DNA of 48,868 bases from a bacterium (lineage in GTDB: Bacteria > Acidobacteriota > Terriglobia > Terriglobales > Acidobacteriaceae). The stretch spans positions 1-48,868 of the forward strand of contig JAMFSC010000160.1 of assembly GCA_026225095.1 (NCBI GenBank), read 5' to 3'. Made by a program: the position numbers and the translations under genes. Under the pieces are notes generated by a model. It saw only the letters and a program-made list of their open reading frames with translations. It did no database searches and was not told the origin of the DNA. Below are positions 9,463 through 17,470 of this stretch, piece by piece (within the stretch, counting starts at the first letter, position 1; each line of letters opens with the position of its first letter).

Positions 9463-9536
9463 GGATATCTCATGGTATGACAGCCGGGCCGATGCCCGGG
9501 CTGCCATCATGGTGTTTCCAGCGGGTCTGCCTGGGG

Positions 9537-10409
9537 CTAGTTATGCGTTGGTCTGGAGAGGTGGAAGATGTTCAGAGGGCCGGAGAGGAACTCGCTGACG
9601 GCAAAACCCAGGGCAGAGCCGCCGATCGACCCTCCGAAGGTCTTGAGGACCTCGCGGCTGCTGGTGTTGAGGTCCGGGTAGTAGGCCTTGGTGAGGTAGG
9701 CTCCGGCGAGGTTTCCGGCGATCAGCGCGCTGTTGGGTGCACGTTGTCCGCCGTCGGTACGGGTGATGAAGGTGCGGGAGACAGCGTAGATCAGCCGTTT
9801 ACCTACGTTGTGTCCGGGGCCCATACGGTAGTAACGGGGATCTTCACGCAGGAGCGGGGCCAGGACTGAGTCGGAAAAGATCCCTTCTGAGGTGGCTCGG
9901 GCCGCCGCAGCGCCAAAACGCTGGGCGAAGGCCTGGCTGTTGGTGCCGTAGTTGGGACTTCCGTTCAGCGCCTGTTCGTATCCGGCTGAGGCGACCCACC
10001 CGACGAACGCGAGCGGGGAGATGGCGTCCTTGACTCCGAGAACGATCTTGTCGCTGACGCTGAGGTTCGGCACGGCCTCGCCGGGGGCGATGTATTTATC
10101 GGAGTGCGAGGCGATGCGGGTGACCGTGGGATTGGCCTGTCCATCGGCATTCGCACCCGCGGGAGCGATGCCGGAGAAGTCAATGCTGCTTGAGGTTGCG
10201 TCGACCGGAGCGGAACGCAGTGAGCCGGGGGCATCGGGAAGAGCCTCGAATGCCGTGGATGAGGAGCTGGCGAGCAGAGTTGGAGCAGCGTGCTGACTCC
10301 ACGCTGCGGGCGCGGCAGCGAGCAGGACGGCGAGGGACGCGTTGGCCAGAAAGCGGAGGGCGGTGGGAGCGTACCGGATGGGGAGCGTGCGCGGCGTGCG
10401 GATGTTCAA
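9537..10409 (-). CDS. Secreted protein of unknown function, probably envelope-associated
   Basis: A 290-residue protein with a signal peptide (hydrophobic core FLANASLAVLLAAAPAAWS). A Ser/Ala-rich linker covers about residues 40-95. The conserved-looking C-terminal region contains LREDPRYYRMGPG, KRLIYAVSRTFITRTDGGQ and APNSALIAGNLAGAYLTKAYYP. I do not recognise a named domain. The alternating small and aromatic pattern and the glycine-rich helices resemble secreted proteins common in acidobacteria. The stop codon lies about 75 bases upstream of the SDR start on the same strand, so loose clustering is possible. No function is assigned. Confidence 0.7.
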   Translation of the reverse strand: MNIRTPRTLPIRYAPTALRFLANASLAVLLAAAPAAWSQHAAPTLLASSSSTAFEALPDAPGSLRSAPVDATSSSIDFSGIAPAGANADGQANPTVTRIASHSDKYIAPGEAVPNLSVSDKIVLGVKDAISPLAFVGWVASAGYEQALNGSPNYGTNSQAFAQRFGAAAARATSEGIFSDSVLAPLLREDPRYYRMGPGHNVGKRLIYAVSRTFITRTDGGQRAPNSALIAGNLAGAYLTKAYYPDLNTSSREVLKTFGGSIGGSALGFAVSEFLSGPLNIFHLSRPTHN

Positions 10410-10702
10410 GGGTTTTGTCCTTATCTGTCGACTCTGCGAAGCGCTTTGGTCGAGGCTACAGCGTATCGGTTCAGGTATCGGGAGGTGCCTGTGTCAGGTG
10501 TTGTGCTTACTGTGATGCGCGGGGCCGCAGGAAAGATAGTTTTACCAGATGGATCTGCTGGGTTGACGGAAATTGTTGGAGATCGGATTGTGACGGTTGA
10601 AGATATCGCGGCAGGGCGACGGGGGGGGGGTGGTTCCTCATTGAGAACTTGTGGACCGACGGCTGCGGTGAGAGCATCGTAGGCGACGAGCGAGGTGCCG
10701 GT
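10410..10702. other. Intergenic region between divergent genes, with G10 homopolymer
   Basis: This stretch separates the minus-strand secreted protein from the plus-strand small protein gene and must hold both promoters. A TTGACG at 10563-10568 is a possible -35 without a good -10. A run of ten G occurs at 10621-10630. No gene is supported. Confidence 0.4.
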
Positions 10703-10957
10703 ATGACGGATGGCGCACGGAAGCCCTGGGAGCAGAATCTGCGGGATGCAGCGATTCGGGTGGAAGAGGACCTGAAACGACTCGCTACCTATATCAATGA
10801 TGAAGTGGTTCCGGACGTCCGGCGCAACAGCTCGGAGGCGCTGCGCTCGGCGGCGATCGAGCTGCAGCGTCTGGCGGCAAAGTTGGATGACAGCCGCAAT
10901 GCGCAGGGGGGCGGCCCTCCCGTGCCGCCGCCGCCGGTGGATGGGACGAGACGTTGA
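10703..10957 (+). CDS. Small hypothetical protein, 84 residues, translationally coupled to the RlpA-like gene
   Basis: The frame starts MTDGARKPWEQNLRDAA and ends in a Pro-rich tail (GGPPVPPPPVDG). A GAGG ribosome site lies about 9 bases before the ATG. The middle (about residues 12-65) is a predicted amphipathic helix rich in Glu, Arg and Leu, without a signal peptide or membrane segment. Its stop codon overlaps the next start (TGATG), which argues for a real gene translated together with the RlpA-like lipoprotein. No family is recognised. Confidence 0.65.
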   Translation: MTDGARKPWEQNLRDAAIRVEEDLKRLATYINDEVVPDVRRNSSEALRSAAIELQRLAAKLDDSRNAQGGGPPVPPPPVDGTRR

Positions 10958-11721
10958 TGTTCTGCTCCGGCGGCACGGCTGGGGGACGGGGTAGACTTCG
11001 TCTGCCTGTGGCCTGCGCGCTTGCCGTGGCTCTCGCCTGCTTGACGGGCTGTCACCACAACCCCTCCACGGCCAATGCTCCGCGTCCGTCCTCTTCGGCG
11101 CCTACGATCTCCGCGAATCCACGTCCTGCGCCGGCCCCTGTGCCGATGGTGATTCCGGCGGAGAGTCGGCTGGTGGCAACGGAGGTCGGTCTGGGTAGCT
11201 GGTACGGCCAGCTCTATGTGAACCGCAAGAGCGCCGACGGCAGCGTGTACGACGGACGGTCGCTGACCGCGGCGAGCCGGACGCTTCCGCTGGGTGCGCT
11301 GGCGCGGGTGACGAACCTGGTCAACGGGCAGGTCGCGGTGGTGCGGATTAACGATCGTGGGCCGTTTGTGCCGGGGCGGATCATCGACCTGTCGGAGGCG
11401 GCGGCGAAGGCGGCAGGGCTGTATCGGCTCGGAGTGGCGAAGGTGAGGGTTGAGGCCTATCTTCCCCACGGATTCGTGGACGTCTCGCCGCGCTGGTGTG
11501 TGCAGGTCGGGGCGTTCGATCGGCCAGAGGATGCGGACGACCTGAAGGAGTTCCTTCAGATGCAGTACCCTCGGGCAAAGGTGATCTCATTCCAGGGGCC
11601 GACCGGAAGCTGGGTCCGGCTGACGCTGCCTAGTCCTGACGAGGTGGCCACAACGAAGGTCGTCGCGCAGATGCACATTCCGGAGCCGGAGGCCGTTGCA
11701 TACCTGACTCGAACCAACTAG
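10957..11721 (+). CDS. rlpA: RlpA-like septal-ring lipoprotein with SPOR-like C-terminus
   Basis: A 254-residue lipoprotein of the RlpA family: a double-psi beta-barrel lytic transglycosylase acting on denuded peptidoglycan, or a structural homologue. The signal peptide ends in the lipobox LTGC with Cys32. A Pro/Ser/Ala linker is followed by the DPBB core: GLGSWYG, ADGSVYDGRSLTAASRTLPLG, VRINDRGPF and IIDLSEAAA. The DRGPF segment holds the conserved Asp expected in the active site. A C-terminal SPOR-like domain starts at about residue 180 (WCVQVGAFDRPEDADDLKEFL), which would target septal glycan. The start ATG overlaps the stop of the upstream small gene. Confidence 0.92.
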   Translation: MFCSGGTAGGRGRLRLPVACALAVALACLTGCHHNPSTANAPRPSSSAPTISANPRPAPAPVPMVIPAESRLVATEVGLGSWYGQLYVNRKSADGSVYDGRSLTAASRTLPLGALARVTNLVNGQVAVVRINDRGPFVPGRIIDLSEAAAKAAGLYRLGVAKVRVEAYLPHGFVDVSPRWCVQVGAFDRPEDADDLKEFLQMQYPRAKVISFQGPTGSWVRLTLPSPDEVATTKVVAQMHIPEPEAVAYLTRTN

Positions 11722-11772
11722 CCCGGCACAGCGCGCGAGGTGACCTTTGGATGCACCGGCGAAGGGGCAGGT

Positions 11773-11803
11773 TTGACCTGAGAGGGGGGGAGCAACCTAT
11801 AAT
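11773..11803 (+). promoter_or_regulatory. Strong sigma-70-like promoter upstream of ompH
   Basis: TTGACC (11773-11778) and a perfect TATAAT (11798-11803) are separated by 19 bases, slightly long. Transcription would start near 11810, giving a leader of about 257 bases before ompH. The leader contains the 12-base palindrome TCGGCCGGCCGA around 11998-12009 followed by TGTTTT. A separate small RNA ending there is possible but unproven. Confidence 0.6.
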
Positions 11804-12066
11804 TCGGTGTGTTGTGCTCGTTCTATCGTTACTCCGCTCGCCCCGCGCGATCGATCCTTCCCGAATGAGCTTTCAGGTGACGGGCCAGGGACGGGTAGGT
11901 GGCGGCTGGTGATGGCAAGGATGGGTGGAAGGTACAAGACGTGGTCGCGTTGACCGGCGCGGCCTGGGTGAGTCAAACAGGGCGTGGCCGATAGGCTCGG
12001 CCGGCCGATGTTTTCCACTCGATAAAATTTCTGGACTTTATCTGATCGCAAGGAGCTCTACCCCGC

Positions 12067-12741
12067 ATGAATCGCACACACCGTCTTGTCTCCGCGTTTG
12101 CCGCGGGAATCGTTGCCATGTCCACCGTGTCTGGAATCGCCCAGACCGCACCCGCCCCTGCCCCGGCGGCCCCGGCAGCCCCGGCAGCAGTTGCTCCGCA
12201 GGCGATCCCTGCGAAGGTCGCGTTGATCGCGTTCCAGCAGGCGGTTGTTGCGACCAACGAAGGACAGCGCAGCGTCCTGGAAGTTCAGAAGAAGTATGAG
12301 CCGAAGAAGGCACAGATCGACTCCATGAGCGGCGAGGTCGATTCTCTGAAGAAGCAGCTGGATGCGGCCCCAGCGACGATGTCGGCGGAAGAGCGCGCAT
12401 CGCGCGTCCGTGCCATCGACACCAAGGAAAAGCAGCTGAACCGCGACGCGGAAGATGCCACCACCGCCTACAACACCGATCTCCAGGAAGCCCTTGGAAA
12501 GGTAGCGCAGAAGGTGATGGCGGTGACGCGTGAATATTGTGCCAAGAGCGGCTTCACCCTTCTGCTTGATGTTGGAGAGCAGGGCAGCAATGTGCTTTGG
12601 GCGAACCAGAGTACCGACATCTCGCAGGCTGTGGTGACGGCTTACAACACAACCTCTGGCGTCGCGGCACCGCCGCCGTCGGCTCCTTCGTCGGCTGCGC
12701 CACATCGTACGGCACCTGCCGCCCGTCCCCCGGCCCGGTAG
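12067..12741 (+). CDS. OmpH/Skp-family periplasmic chaperone
   Basis: A 224-residue exported protein. The signal peptide (residues 1-25, ending in GIAQ) is followed by an Ala/Pro linker. The Skp/OmpH body starts at KVALIAFQQAVVATNEGQ and continues as long charged coiled-coil helices (about 75-155, KKYEPKKAQIDSMSGEV onward), the tentacles that hold unfolded outer-membrane proteins. The closing strand ALGKVAQKVMAVTREYCAKSGFTLLLDV and a Ser/Pro/Ala tail follow. An AAGGAG ribosome site lies 11 bases before ATG. In many bacteria skp sits next to bamA; here bamA is 23 kb away. A strong terminator lies 57 bases downstream, so the gene is probably monocistronic. Confidence 0.9.
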   Translation: MNRTHRLVSAFAAGIVAMSTVSGIAQTAPAPAPAAPAAPAAVAPQAIPAKVALIAFQQAVVATNEGQRSVLEVQKKYEPKKAQIDSMSGEVDSLKKQLDAAPATMSAEERASRVRAIDTKEKQLNRDAEDATTAYNTDLQEALGKVAQKVMAVTREYCAKSGFTLLLDVGEQGSNVLWANQSTDISQAVVTAYNTTSGVAAPPPSAPSSAAPHRTAPAARPPAR

Positions 12742-12798
12742 CACGATTCACCTTTGAAGGCGGCATGTTTTCAGGAAACGGTCGACATGTCAACGGAC

Positions 12799-12834
12799 AA
12801 GAGGGGGGAGTAATTGGCCTCCCTCTTTCCTTGT
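12799..12834 (+). terminator. Rho-independent terminator of ompH
   Basis: Arms AAGAGGGGGG (12799-12808) and CCTCCCTCTT (12818-12827) form a 10-pair stem with one G-T wobble, followed by the T-rich TCCTTGTT. Confidence 0.85.
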
Positions 12835-13049
12835 TCCAAAGTGGCATTTTTTGTGGAAAACGTGTGGATGTTACTTTTGGTCCGATGATAGGAAACAGCG
12901 AGAATCAAGTGCAATAATAATCGGCTTGGTTCGGATGAGGTCTTCCATCCCTTTTGTATCAATGGGTTACGGCGAGGCCTGCAACTTTTGGGGAATAAGG
13001 CGCCCGGATTTCATAGTTTGCACGAAAAATCGTTGTTTCCACAGGCAAT

Positions 13050-13067
13050 GGTTACATTTTGGTTACA
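13050..13067 (+). promoter_or_regulatory. Direct repeat GGTTACA spaced 11 bases apart upstream of yggX
   Basis: GGTTACA occurs at 13050-13056 and 13061-13067, one helical turn apart, in an AT-richer region. A related GGTTACG lies near 12965. This spacing suits a protein binding two adjacent half-sites on one DNA face. The rest of 12835-13186 holds no supported gene. Confidence 0.3.
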
Positions 13068-13186
13068 CCGGCTCGAATCCAGGAGCGTTATCCCGCCGGC
13101 GATTGCCGCCGTTTCCTGCCCTGGACCTGGGTAGGGAGATTCGAACGGCAGGGTTCGTACCGTAGAATCTGAATCGAGGTATTTAG

Positions 13187-13459
13187 ATGGATCATGTGGT
13201 TTTTTGCACGAAGTATAAGGCCGAGTTGCCGGGTTTACCGGAACCTCCTTTCGACTCGGAGTTCGGCCAGAAGATCTATAAGAATGTTTCGGCCAAGGCG
13301 TGGGGCGAGTGGGTGGAACGCCAGAAGATGTTGCTGAACGAGTACCGTCTTCAGCCCTGGACGCGCGAGGCGCAGGAGTTCCTGGTAGAACAGATGAACG
13401 AGTTCTTTTTTGGCGAGGGAGGTCAGTTGCCGAAGGAGTTCGTGGCCCCAAAGGTCTGA
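13187..13459 (+). CDS. yggX: Fe(2+)-trafficking / oxidative damage protection protein YggX
   Basis: A 90-residue cytoplasmic protein that fits the YggX family end to end: VFCTKYKAELPGLPEPPF at the N-terminus, GQKIYKNVSAKAWGEWVERQKMLLNEYRL in the middle, and EFLVEQMNEFFFGEG near the C-terminus. The single conserved N-terminal Cys (residue 7) is present. The family protects iron-sulfur proteins from oxidants and is proposed to move ferrous iron. A GAGG ribosome site lies about 9 bases before ATG. It is preceded by the ompH terminator, so it has its own promoter; TAGAAT at 13163-13168 is a possible -10. Confidence 0.96.
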   Translation: MDHVVFCTKYKAELPGLPEPPFDSEFGQKIYKNVSAKAWGEWVERQKMLLNEYRLQPWTREAQEFLVEQMNEFFFGEGGQLPKEFVAPKV

Positions 13460-13590
13460 GATTTACGTTGAGCGTCACGCACTGAGGAGGTCGGCGAGGT
13501 GGTTACCGGGGTAGCCGGAGACGCCGAAGTCGGCCGCCAGAATGGGACGCCATCGTGTACACTGGACTCTGTAGCAAAGACCCCCTGTCG

Positions 13591-13612
13591 CCCATTCCGT
13601 CAACGGGATGGG
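13591..13612 (+). other. Stable hairpin just upstream of tRNA-Pro
   Basis: Arms 13591-13600 (CCCATTCCGT) and 13603-13612 (ACGGGATGGG) form a 10-pair stem with one wobble and a 2-base gap, 16 bases before the tRNA. It has no U-tract. It may end the yggX transcript or serve as a processing signal. Confidence 0.4.
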
Positions 13613-13628
13613 GGATTGATCAATAAGT

Positions 13629-13705
13629 CGGGACGTGGCTCAGCCTGGTAGAGCGCACCCTTGGGGTGGGTGAGGTCGCTAGTTCGAATCTAGTCGTCCC
13701 GACCA
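13629..13705 (+). tRNA. tRNA-Pro (anticodon GGG)
   Basis: A 77-base cloverleaf. The acceptor stem CGGGACG pairs with CGTCCCG. The D arm (GCTCAGCCTGGTAGAGC), an anticodon stem CACCC/GGGTG with loop TTGGGGT (anticodon GGG), the variable AGGTC, the T arm GCTAG-TTCGAAT-CTAGT and an encoded ACCA end are all present. No integrase or attachment-site duplication is seen next to it. Confidence 0.96.
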
Positions 13706-13761
13706 TTTACTTCTAACAACTTGATGTGTTTATCGGGTCCCCACCGACGGCAGTAGCCAGA

Positions 13762-14178
13762 TCAGGCGTACAGGCTTGCCTCGAAGCGCTGGAGCTCGGA
13801 GTCGGACCAGGCATGGGTGGTCTTGACCCACCGGTCACCCTGCTGGGCGATGAAGTTCGGGAAGTCCGTCCGGCAGAATCCGCGCTGCGCCCCAAAATCA
13901 AAGAGCGCCTGTGCCGTGCCGTCCAGATAGAGCACGGCCTGCAAGCCGTTGCGCGACCAGTCGACCGCAGCGAGGCGTTGTGTCTCGCGGTCCTTCAGGG
14001 CGCTGACGTTGTAGATCAGCATGGCGTCGAGGATGGCGTGATCCTGTGTCTCCTGCGACCGGTCGCAGGCGTAAAAGTAGCCTGCAACACCTTCATCTTC
14101 AAAGACGACGGTCCACGGAACGACGGGAGAATTCACGGAGAGAAAGGCCTTGCCGGGGGTGAAGAGAAGCGACTCCAT
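13762..14178 (-). CDS. DUF2251-like protein
   Basis: A 138-residue protein. The frame is open much further upstream (to 14679), but that part overlaps the divergent membrane-protein gene. The ATG at 14176-14178 has an excellent GGAGAGG ribosome site, so I start there. The sequence FTPGKAFLSVNSPVVPWTVVFEDEGVAGYFYACDR followed by ILDAMLIYNV resembles the DUF2251 family of small cytoplasmic proteins of unknown function. No signal peptide or membrane segment is present. The promoter is shared with the divergent gene in the short gap 14179-14232. Confidence 0.75.
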   Translation of the reverse strand: MESLLFTPGKAFLSVNSPVVPWTVVFEDEGVAGYFYACDRSQETQDHAILDAMLIYNVSALKDRETQRLAAVDWSRNGLQAVLYLDGTAQALFDFGAQRGFCRTDFPNFIAQQGDRWVKTTHAWSDSELQRFEASLYA

Positions 14179-14232
14179 ACCTCTCCAAGATACACTGGGT
14201 GAAATGCAGGATGGGACGGTTGGGGCTGTGGG

Positions 14233-15504
14233 ATGGTGGATGAGGGCCGGGGCGCTTTGTCGCCGCAGTGGGAAGACGGCCGCCAGGGCGGGGTCAGCGC
14301 GATGAGTCGTCTGCAGTTCCGCATGGGCCGCGCGCAGCAGGTCGCGGCCTTTCTTCTGCTGGTATTCCTGGGCGAATGTCTCTGGGTCATCGGCCACCAG
14401 CGCCTGACCACGGACGATTATCGCTACGCACAGTGTGGCCGCGAGATGTGGGAGCGCCCCTCGCCCCTGGCGGGCTACTTCACCACCTGTGGCAATCTCC
14501 ACGGGGATGGCACGCTGGCCTACCGGGTCGCCGGTTTTCCCCTCACGGCACAGCGCCTGGTGCTGCTTGGAATCGACCATCTGCGCAAGCCGGAGAACCG
14601 GCTCTACGCGGGTGGATCGCTCAACGGCACGACGTGGGAGGCGCGTCATGAACTTGGGAGCGTCCTCTACCTGCTGCACCTGCCGTTCGTTCTCTTCGCG
14701 GTGTGGCTCGGCGCCGGTCTATGGTGGGTGTCGCGGCGGCTCTTCGGGAACGAAGGCGCCTTCCTGTCGCTCGCGCTCTACTGTTTTTGCCCACAGGTCG
14801 TCCGCTTTGCAGTGCGTCCAAATAACGATGTGCTTGCGATGTGGGGGCTCTATGGCCTGGTCTACACGGCGATCGGGGTGGCTCACGCCATGCAGGGACC
14901 GCGGCGCAAGTGGCGTCCTCGGATCGCCCTGCTGACGCTTGCGCTGGGCCTCACGGCGGCTGCTCACCTGCTGGCGGCGATGGCAGGTTTTGCCGCGGCA
15001 TTCGTCTTGATGCTCTATCTTGCGGAGCGGCGTCGCAGCTACGTGATGCAGATCCTCATCTACTCCGCGATGGGTGCGCTGCTGCTCGTGTTCGCATGTT
15101 TCGCCTTCCGCCTGCAGGCCTTTTCCTACGTCTTCACGGGCGGAGGAGGAAGATTCTGGTTCACACTCGATGGCGTCAAGAGCTTCTTCGGATCGCTGGA
15201 TGAGATCTCGATCACCGTCGCGACGCTGGTATCGCTGCTGCTGTGGGCCGGCGTCAAGCGGTCGCGATACTTTGGTAACAGTGTGCCTCTTATGATGAGC
15301 GTGGTCGTCTCGGTGTTGATGACGACGCAGGTGACGAGCGCACCGTGGCTTTGGGCGCTTCCTTTTCTGCTTACCTTCATCGGCGGGGTATTCGCCGACG
15401 CGCTCGAAACACAAAGCCGCAGGCTCTTCCTGGCGGTGACCGGAGGCCTGCTTGTGACGCAGGCGCTGGTCTGCCTGTCAACTCTGTCAGCGGTGGCGCG
15501 CTAG
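14233..15504 (+). CDS. Polytopic membrane protein, possibly glycosyltransferase-like
   Basis: A 423-residue protein with about 8-10 hydrophobic segments: VAAFLLLVFLGECLWVIG, FVLFAVWLGAGLWWV, FLSLALYCFCPQVV, LLTLALGLTAAAHLL, FAAAFVLMLYL and others. Between the first and second lies a polar loop with RLTTDDYRYAQCGREMWE. An early loop carrying Asp, then many helices, resembles GT-C/PMT-type glycosyltransferases, but no diagnostic motif is secure, so the function stays open. The ATG at 14233 gives a 23-residue extension before an alternative ATG at 14302 (MSRLQFRMG). The second start would put the first helix closer to the N-terminus; neither has a clear ribosome site. Confidence 0.7.
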   Translation: MVDEGRGALSPQWEDGRQGGVSAMSRLQFRMGRAQQVAAFLLLVFLGECLWVIGHQRLTTDDYRYAQCGREMWERPSPLAGYFTTCGNLHGDGTLAYRVAGFPLTAQRLVLLGIDHLRKPENRLYAGGSLNGTTWEARHELGSVLYLLHLPFVLFAVWLGAGLWWVSRRLFGNEGAFLSLALYCFCPQVVRFAVRPNNDVLAMWGLYGLVYTAIGVAHAMQGPRRKWRPRIALLTLALGLTAAAHLLAAMAGFAAAFVLMLYLAERRRSYVMQILIYSAMGALLLVFACFAFRLQAFSYVFTGGGGRFWFTLDGVKSFFGSLDEISITVATLVSLLLWAGVKRSRYFGNSVPLMMSVVVSVLMTTQVTSAPWLWALPFLLTFIGGVFADALETQSRRLFLAVTGGLLVTQALVCLSTLSAVAR

Positions 15505-15607
15505 GTTGTCCAGGCTTCCGAAGCGGTCGCTTCGATCAAATTCGCACTTCCTCGCATCCTACGGTGTACATTCCCAGCATCAGCACAAGTCAGGGGCGGT
15601 TCGAACG

Positions 15608-17392
15608 ATGAGCATCAGCATGGCAGGCACCGGCGCTGCGGTACGCAGTTGGAAGATTTCAGTGGTGGCGGTTCTCGGGCTTGGTCTGCTCGCTGGCGGC
15701 GTAGGATGCCGGCGTCACCGCAAGACGCGCTCGGCTCCTAACACGGACGCCTACGCGCAGAAGATTCAGCCGCTCATCCAATCCACCCGGCTGCCGTTCC
15801 TGAAGATCCCGGACGTCGGCGTCTACCAGGCTCCGGTCCAGACCTTCTACGAGGACCGCAACGACGAGATCGCCTGGACGCGTGATGGGCAGCCGACCGC
15901 CCAGGCCAGGGCCTTTACCCAGGCCTTTCAGGATGCGGCGAAGAAGGGCCTGAATCCCGAGGACTATGATGCCCCCCGATGGGGTGGGCGCGTCCAGGCC
16001 CTGGCCACCAAGAGTGACGACGCCATCGCGGAATACGACGTCGCCATGACGGTCGCGGTCATGCGTTACGTCTCCGACCTTCGCATTGGCCGGCTCAATC
16101 CGCAACACTTCAACTTCGACATCAACGCCGAGGCGAAGAAGTACGATCTGCCGGAGTTCGTCTCCGACAACGCGGTGGATGCCGAGGATGTGCCGAAGCT
16201 GATCACCTCCGTCGAGCCCGACAACGAGCAATATCGCGCCACCGAACAGGCGCTCGCACGCTATCTCGAGCTGGCCACGCAGCAGGCGGCCTCCGGATCC
16301 CAGGATCTTCCCACGGTTGCCAAGTCCGTGAGCGCAGATGGAAGCTATCCCGCGGCGGATGCGCTGGCGGCGCGGCTTCATCTGGAGGGAGACCTGGATG
16401 ATGGTGGTTCCGCCGCAGCACCGGGAGCGCCGCCCAACACCACCTTCACGAGCGCCCTCTCGGACGGAGTCAAGGCCTACCAGATGCGGCACGGCATTAC
16501 GCCCGACGGCAAACTGACCGCGCAGACCATCGCCTCGATGAACGTACCGCTGTCCCAGCGAGTGCTGCAGTTGGATGCGTCGCTCGAGCGTTGGCGCTGG
16601 CTGCCCAACGAGTACGTCAACCCGCGCCTGATGGTCAATCTGCCGGAGTTTCTCTTGCGCGGATACGACGAAGATCATAAGCAGGCCTTCAGCATGAAGG
16701 TGGTCGTCGGCAAGGTGGTCGGTGAGCACGAGACGCCTGTCTTCACGCACATGATGAAGTACCTCATCTTCCGTCCCTACTGGAATGTCCCGGTCGACAT
16801 CGCACGCAAGGAGCTCATTCCGCACATGAACGCGAGCAAGGGCTATCTCGCGACGAAGAACTTCGAGGTCACGGATGGCAAAGGGCAGGTACAGGCCAGC
16901 TACTCGACCGAGCAGGTCGCGCACGGTGGCCTGATGGTGCGCGAGAAGCCCGGACCGAAGAACTCCCTTGGACTGGTCAAGTTCATGTTTCCGAACGAGT
17001 ACGACATCTACCTGCACTCGACTCCTGCCGTCGAACTCTTCAATCGGACACGACGCGACTTCAGTCACGGCTGCATTCGCGTGCAGCACCCTGACGATCT
17101 CGCCGCATGGGTTCTGCACGGACAGCAGGATAAGGACCAGCAGGACTGGGATCTCCAAAAGGTCCAGGATGCCATGAACAGCGGCGCGGATAACCACCAG
17201 GTCAACCTGAAGACGCCGCTTCCGATCGTCATCTTCTACCTCACCGCGAGGGTTGGGGAAGACGGCAAGGTGGACTTCTTCGACGATATCTACAAGTACG
17301 ACGAAAAGATGGTGCAGATTCTGCAAAAGGGGCCGCCCTACCCGGTCGAGAAAGAGCCAGTCAAGGCGAAGGCCGCGGGCGACACGGTCTGA
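15608..17392 (+). CDS. L,D-transpeptidase of the YcbB/LdtD type
   Basis: A 594-residue exported peptidoglycan cross-linking enzyme forming 3-3 (meso-Dap to meso-Dap) links. The N-terminus has a hydrophobic segment ending near Cys34 (GGVGC); this is a weak lipobox, so it is either lipid-anchored or an uncleaved anchor. A YcbB N-terminal scaffold domain spans about 50-260 (EIAWTRDGQPTAQARAF, RIGRLNPQHFNFDIN). A peptidoglycan-binding segment lies at about 280-320 (GVKAYQMRHGITPDGKLTAQTI). The YkuD catalytic domain has SHGCIRV with Cys489 and His487. The ATG at 15608 has an AGGGGCGG-like site about 10 bases upstream; a TTG 102 bases earlier in frame is unlikely. In E. coli such an enzyme gives beta-lactam bypass. 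Confidence 0.93.
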   Translation: MSISMAGTGAAVRSWKISVVAVLGLGLLAGGVGCRRHRKTRSAPNTDAYAQKIQPLIQSTRLPFLKIPDVGVYQAPVQTFYEDRNDEIAWTRDGQPTAQARAFTQAFQDAAKKGLNPEDYDAPRWGGRVQALATKSDDAIAEYDVAMTVAVMRYVSDLRIGRLNPQHFNFDINAEAKKYDLPEFVSDNAVDAEDVPKLITSVEPDNEQYRATEQALARYLELATQQAASGSQDLPTVAKSVSADGSYPAADALAARLHLEGDLDDGGSAAAPGAPPNTTFTSALSDGVKAYQMRHGITPDGKLTAQTIASMNVPLSQRVLQLDASLERWRWLPNEYVNPRLMVNLPEFLLRGYDEDHKQAFSMKVVVGKVVGEHETPVFTHMMKYLIFRPYWNVPVDIARKELIPHMNASKGYLATKNFEVTDGKGQVQASYSTEQVAHGGLMVREKPGPKNSLGLVKFMFPNEYDIYLHSTPAVELFNRTRRDFSHGCIRVQHPDDLAAWVLHGQQDKDQQDWDLQKVQDAMNSGADNHQVNLKTPLPIVIFYLTARVGEDGKVDFFDDIYKYDEKMVQILQKGPPYPVEKEPVKAKAAGDTV

Positions 17393-17470
17393 TTCGGATC
17401 TATCCAACCCTTGCAGCGTGGCCGGGTATGCCTTAGTTTGATCCTGCCGGCTATGCCGTGGGAGGGCGAA

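Noticed and set aside
12016..12050. GATAAA...TTTATC as a dif-like site
   Set aside because: The central spacer is too long (10-12 bases against 6) and the XerC/XerD arms do not match known dif consensus.
12852..13043. DnaA-box-like sequences (TGTGGAAAA, TGTGGATGT, GTTTCCACA)
   Set aside because: Matches are 7-8 of 9 at best, no dnaA or dnaN is nearby, and the skew polarity indicates a terminus rather than an origin.
13629..13760. Integrated element at tRNA-Pro
   Set aside because: No integrase, no duplicated tRNA 3' end and no change in gene type beside the tRNA.
13762..14679. 305-residue minus-strand frame
   Set aside because: The upstream half overlaps the divergent membrane-protein gene, and a strong ribosome site marks the internal start at 14178.
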